Of a DNA stretch of 8,707 nucleotides, positions 6,659 through 8,707 are shown piece by piece (position 1 is the first letter of the stretch; each line of letters opens with the position of its first letter). The notes beneath the pieces were generated by a model. That model saw only the letters and a program-made list of their open reading frames with translations. It searched no databases and was not told where the DNA came from. The stretch lies in contig CALMOI010000032.1 in the NCBI GenBank assembly GCA_937871735.1, positions 1-8,707 of the forward strand. The letters run 5' to 3'. The DNA comes from an uncultured Comamonadaceae bacterium. GTDB lineage: Bacteria; Pseudomonadota; Gammaproteobacteria; Burkholderiales; Burkholderiaceae_C. A program made the position numbers and the translations under genes.

Positions 6659-8092
6659 TTGAACCGCCTCGCCCGCCACCAGCAGCCGATTGCCGCCATC
6701 GCCACCGCACCGGGGCGGGGCGCGGTCGGCATCGTGCGGGTGTCAGGGCGCGGACTGGGCAGCTTGATTGACGCGCTGTGCGGCGTGGCTCTGAAGCCGC
6801 GCTACGCGCACTACGGCCCATTTCGTGATGCTGATGGCTCGCCTATCGACCACGGGCTGGCGCTGTACTTTCCCGGCCCCAACTCCTACACCGGCGAAGA
6901 CGTGCTGGAGCTGCAAGCCCACGGCGGCCCGGTCGTGTTGCAGTTGTTGTTGGCCCGCTGCTTGGCTGCCGCCGCCGAGCTGGATCCCGCTAACGGTCAG
7001 CCGCGCCTGAGTGGCCTGCGCGTGGCCCAGCCCGGCGAGTTCACCGAACGCGCTTTCCTGAACGACAAAATCGACCTGGCCCAAGCCGAAGCCATTGCCG
7101 ACTTGATTGACGCCAGCACCGAAGCCGCCGCTCGCAGCGCCAGCCGCTCGCTGTCTGGCGAATTTTCCAAAGAAATCCACAGCCTGCGCGACGCGCTGAT
7201 CCACCTGCGCATGTTGGTTGAGGCCACGCTGGACTTTCCTGAAGAAGAGATCGACTTCCTGCAACAGGCCGACGCGCAAGGCCAGCTCACGCGCTTGCAG
7301 CAGGCGCTGGCGCAGGTCATGCAGCGCGCCCACCAAGGCGCACTGCTGCGCGACGGCATCAAAGTGGTGATTGCGGGGCAGCCCAACGCGGGCAAAAGCT
7401 CGCTGCTGAACGCGCTGGCGGGGGCGGAACTGGCCATCGTCACCCCGGTGGCGGGCACCACGCGCGACGTGGTGGCGCAAACCATCCAGATCGAAGGCGT
7501 GCCGCTGCACGTCATGGACACCGCTGGCCTGCGCGACAGCGACGACGAGGTTGAAAAAATCGGGATCGAGCGCGCTTGGGGCCACATCAAAACCGCCGAT
7601 GCGGTGCTGTTCCTGCACGACCTGACCCGCGCCACCCAGCCGGATTACCAAGTGGAAGAAGCTCGCATCCGTGTCGGACTGCTGGGCAGCTTGCCCGCCA
7701 GCGTGCCGGTGCTGGAGGTGTGGAACAAGCTGGACGCCGCCGTGCAAGCCGCGCCCACCGAGCTGCTGATTCAAGCCCATCCCGGCGTGCGCCTGTCGGC
7801 CAAAAGCGGGCAGGGGCTGGACGCGCTGCGCCGCCAACTGCTGGAATTGGCCGGTTGGCAAGCCGCACCCGAGGGTGTGTGCATTGCCCGCGAGCGCCAC
7901 ATTCAAGCCCTGCGCCGCGTTGACGAGCACCTGCACCACGCCGCCGATCACTTGGCCGCCCAAGCCCGCCTGCTGGACTTGCTGGCCGAAGAACTGCGCC
8001 TGGCCCAAAACGCCCTGAACGACATCACCGGCGAATTCACCTCCGACGACCTGCTTGGAGTGATCTTTTCCAGCTTTTGCATCGGCAAGTGA
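6659..8092 (+). CDS. mnmE: tRNA uridine-5-carboxymethylaminomethyl(34) synthesis GTPase MnmE
   Basis: With MnmG it modifies the wobble uridine (U34) of several tRNAs, using GTP hydrolysis, a formyl-folate cofactor and FAD. From TTG 6659 it has 477 residues. The N-terminal folate-binding domain begins IAAIATAPGRGAVGIVRVSG (11-30), followed by NSYTGEDVLELQAHGGP. The G domain has G1 GQPNAGKS (240-247), G2 TTRD (267-270), G3 DTAG (287-290), G4 NKLD (356-359) and SAKSGQG (380-386). The C-terminus is the family-typical FSSFCIGK with Cys474, needed for modification. No ATG exists in frame before the conserved core. TTG 6659, 7 nt after the yidC stop, gives MNRLARHQQP, which fits relatives' N-termini. 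GTG 6617 or TTG 6584 would overlap yidC. Product identity is certain; the start is not. Confidence 0.97.
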   Translation: MNRLARHQQPIAAIATAPGRGAVGIVRVSGRGLGSLIDALCGVALKPRYAHYGPFRDADGSPIDHGLALYFPGPNSYTGEDVLELQAHGGPVVLQLLLARCLAAAAELDPANGQPRLSGLRVAQPGEFTERAFLNDKIDLAQAEAIADLIDASTEAAARSASRSLSGEFSKEIHSLRDALIHLRMLVEATLDFPEEEIDFLQQADAQGQLTRLQQALAQVMQRAHQGALLRDGIKVVIAGQPNAGKSSLLNALAGAELAIVTPVAGTTRDVVAQTIQIEGVPLHVMDTAGLRDSDDEVEKIGIERAWGHIKTADAVLFLHDLTRATQPDYQVEEARIRVGLLGSLPASVPVLEVWNKLDAAVQAAPTELLIQAHPGVRLSAKSGQGLDALRRQLLELAGWQAAPEGVCIARERHIQALRRVDEHLHHAADHLAAQARLLDLLAEELRLAQNALNDITGEFTSDDLLGVIFSSFCIGK

Positions 8093-8124
8093 ACGGCAGC
8101 GCGATGGCGCGGGACGGCAACAAG

Positions 8125-8250
8125 TCAGTCGTCTTTTTGCTGTTCTTGCTGCGCCTCGGCCTGCTCACGCTCACGGCGAATGCGCGTGCCCTGAGTCCAC
8201 CAATACCAGCACAGCAAGCCGATAACGGCCAAGGGAATGAGTTCGACCAT
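8125..8250 (-). CDS. Hypothetical small single-span membrane protein (41 aa)
   Basis: I do not recognise this protein. The ORF starts at ATG 8250 and ends with TGA at 8125-8127. It reads MVELIPLAVIGLLCWYWWTQ, then a basic patch GTRIRRERE (21-29) and a polar Gln/Glu tail ending QQKDD. This predicts one N-terminal membrane span (about 4-18, with a Trp/Tyr cluster at the interface) and a short cytoplasmic charged helix, positive-inside. A plausible Shine-Dalgarno AGGT (plus 8256-8259) lies six nt upstream. It converges on mnmE with 32 bp between stops and diverges from the PIN gene across 38 bp. Against it: it is short, and part of its codon pattern could be chance. The opposite strand in the same codon register also reads as a hydrophobic ORF; I take that as its shadow. 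Confidence 0.5.
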   Translation of the reverse strand: MVELIPLAVIGLLCWYWWTQGTRIRREREQAEAQQEQQKDD

Positions 8251-8252
8251 GA

Positions 8253-8281
8253 GTGACCTGTTTTGAGGGTTGAAATATCAT
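8253..8281 (+). promoter_or_regulatory. Candidate promoter of the PIN gene, possibly leaderless
   Basis: GTGACC (8253-8258, four of six to TTGACA) and TATCAT (8276-8281, five of six to TATAAT) are separated by 17 bp. Transcription would start at about 8288-8290, that is, at the PIN gene ATG (8289), giving a leaderless or nearly leaderless mRNA. That would explain why no Shine-Dalgarno site sits at the normal distance; GAGGG at 8265-8269 is about 19 nt too far upstream. Confidence 0.35.
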
Positions 8282-8290
8282 ATGTGATAT
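8275..8290. promoter_or_regulatory. Near-palindromic operator candidate at the PIN gene start
   Basis: ATATCATATGTGATAT consists of ATATCA and TGATAT, perfect 6-bp inverted halves, around TATG; 14 of 16 positions are symmetric. It covers the candidate -10 and the first two bases of the PIN start codon. It lies between the divergent small ORF and the PIN gene, so one bound dimer could control both. Toxin-antitoxin promoters commonly carry such sites. Confidence 0.45.
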
Positions 8291-8707
8291 GAAACATCGC
8301 GTTGTGCTTGATACCAACATCATGGTTGCCGCCAGCCGCAGTCGTTTGGGGGCGTCATTTGCGTTGCTTCAGTTGCTACGCGAACGCAGTTTTCTGCCAC
8401 TGGTCTCGGTGCCTTTGTTGCTGGAGTACGAAGCGGTGCTGAAGCGGCCTGAACACTTGGCATTTGGGTCGCGCACCATTCACATGGTTGATGCGTTCTT
8501 GGATGCTTTTTGCTTGTATGCCGAACCCATTCATTTGCACTACCTTTGGCGACCTCAAACCCGCGACCCTGCGGATGAAATGGTGCTCGAAACAGCACTC
8601 AACGGCGCGGCCAGTGCATTGGTCACGCTGAACACAGCGGATTTTGCGGTAACTAGAGCGTGTTATGAACTCACAGTCGAGTTGAGCAGCGCAGCGACCT
8701 TGGGGCT
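8289..8707 (+). CDS. PIN-domain protein, putative toxin of a toxin-antitoxin system (3' end outside window)
   Basis: PIN-fold proteins are Mg/Mn-dependent RNases; this branch (COG1569/PIN_3 type) is usually annotated as a putative toxin. The 139 visible codons begin MKHRVVLDTNIMVAASRSR, with the first catalytic Asp at 8 in VLDTN. VPLLLEYEAVLKRPEH (41-56) supplies the second acid (Glu46 or Glu48). RDPADEMVLETA (92-103) supplies Asp93/Asp96, and TLNTADF (113-119) the last conserved polar/acidic site. All expected acids are present, so it looks intact. The family is usually about 140-150 residues, so little is missing. ATG 8289 is the only start after the in-frame stop at 8271. No antitoxin ORF precedes it on the same strand. 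Codon use looks less GC-biased than in mnmE (GTA, ACT, AGA, CTA occur), consistent with transfer, but this was not computed. Confidence 0.85.
   Translation, partial: MKHRVVLDTNIMVAASRSRLGASFALLQLLRERSFLPLVSVPLLLEYEAVLKRPEHLAFGSRTIHMVDAFLDAFCLYAEPIHLHYLWRPQTRDPADEMVLETALNGAASALVTLNTADFAVTRACYELTVELSSAATLG

Noticed and set aside
5287..6732. 481-codon minus-strand ORF
   Set aside because: Antisense to yidC, whose domain order and membrane segments are complete.
6743..8008. 421-codon minus-strand ORF
   Set aside because: Antisense to mnmE, which has all G-domain motifs and the C-terminal CIGK.
8099..8110. GCGC-GATG-GCGC hairpin after the mnmE stop as a terminator
   Set aside because: The stem is only four base pairs and no T-run follows directly; chance is likely in GC-rich DNA.
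8104..8256. 50-codon plus-strand ORF resembling a signal peptide (MARDGNK then a Leu/Val/Phe-rich run)
   Set aside because: It is in exact codon-on-codon antisense register with the minus-strand 41-residue ORF, so its Leu codons (CTG, CTC, TTG) are simply complements of that ORF's Gln/Glu/Lys codons. It also lacks a good ribosome site. If the minus-strand ORF were disproved, this one should be re-examined.
8037..8297. 86-codon minus-strand ORF starting MFHITYDIS
   Set aside because: It runs into the mnmE 3' end in antisense, has no ribosome site, and overlaps the better-supported 41-residue ORF in another frame.
8320..8598. 92-codon minus-strand ORF, considered as a possible antisense antitoxin
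   Set aside because: It lies wholly inside the PIN coding region and shows no DNA-binding or antitoxin-like motif; most likely a shadow.

Overview
The window is the replication-origin neighbourhood of a betaproteobacterial chromosome. I infer order Burkholderiales, probably family Comamonadaceae, from gene order, protein style (RnpA starting near VQRLKTR, an Ala/Pro-rich YidC linker, GyrB with an acidic Gln/Ala-rich head) and high GC. The genus cannot be read from the sequence.

Left block, minus strand, running away from the origin: dnaA (2327-3769), dnaN (1071-2177) and the 5' part of gyrB (1-982, 3' end outside the window). These encode the replication initiator, the sliding clamp and the gyrase B subunit. 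Hairpins lie in the dnaA-dnaN and dnaN-gyrB gaps.

Centre (3770-3983): a 214-bp non-coding gap between divergent dnaA and rpmH. It holds two perfect DnaA boxes in opposite orientation, one near-perfect box, an AT-rich stretch, a good rpmH promoter, a weaker dnaA promoter candidate overlapping a DnaA box, and a hairpin near the predicted 5' end of the rpmH mRNA. It is the best candidate for oriC.

Right block, plus strand: rpmH, rnpA, yidD, yidC, mnmE. They encode ribosomal protein L34, the RNase P protein, the insertion-efficiency factor, the membrane insertase and the tRNA-U34-modifying GTPase. rnpA/yidD and yidD/yidC each overlap by ATGA, and mnmE starts 7 nt after yidC with no ATG available, so the block looks like one translationally linked operon. 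All core genes point away from the central gap, as expected if both forks leave from it.

Right edge (8093-8707): an accessory patch. It has an unrecognised 41-codon membrane-protein ORF on the minus strand and, divergently, a PIN-domain (VapC-like/PIN_3) putative toxin gene cut by the window end. A 16-bp near-palindrome (8275-8290) covers the predicted -10 and runs into the PIN start codon. No antitoxin gene is visible in the window.

The core is ordinary and conserved. I see no clear new system here. The items most worth a second look are the PIN/small-ORF intergenic region and the compact origin region.
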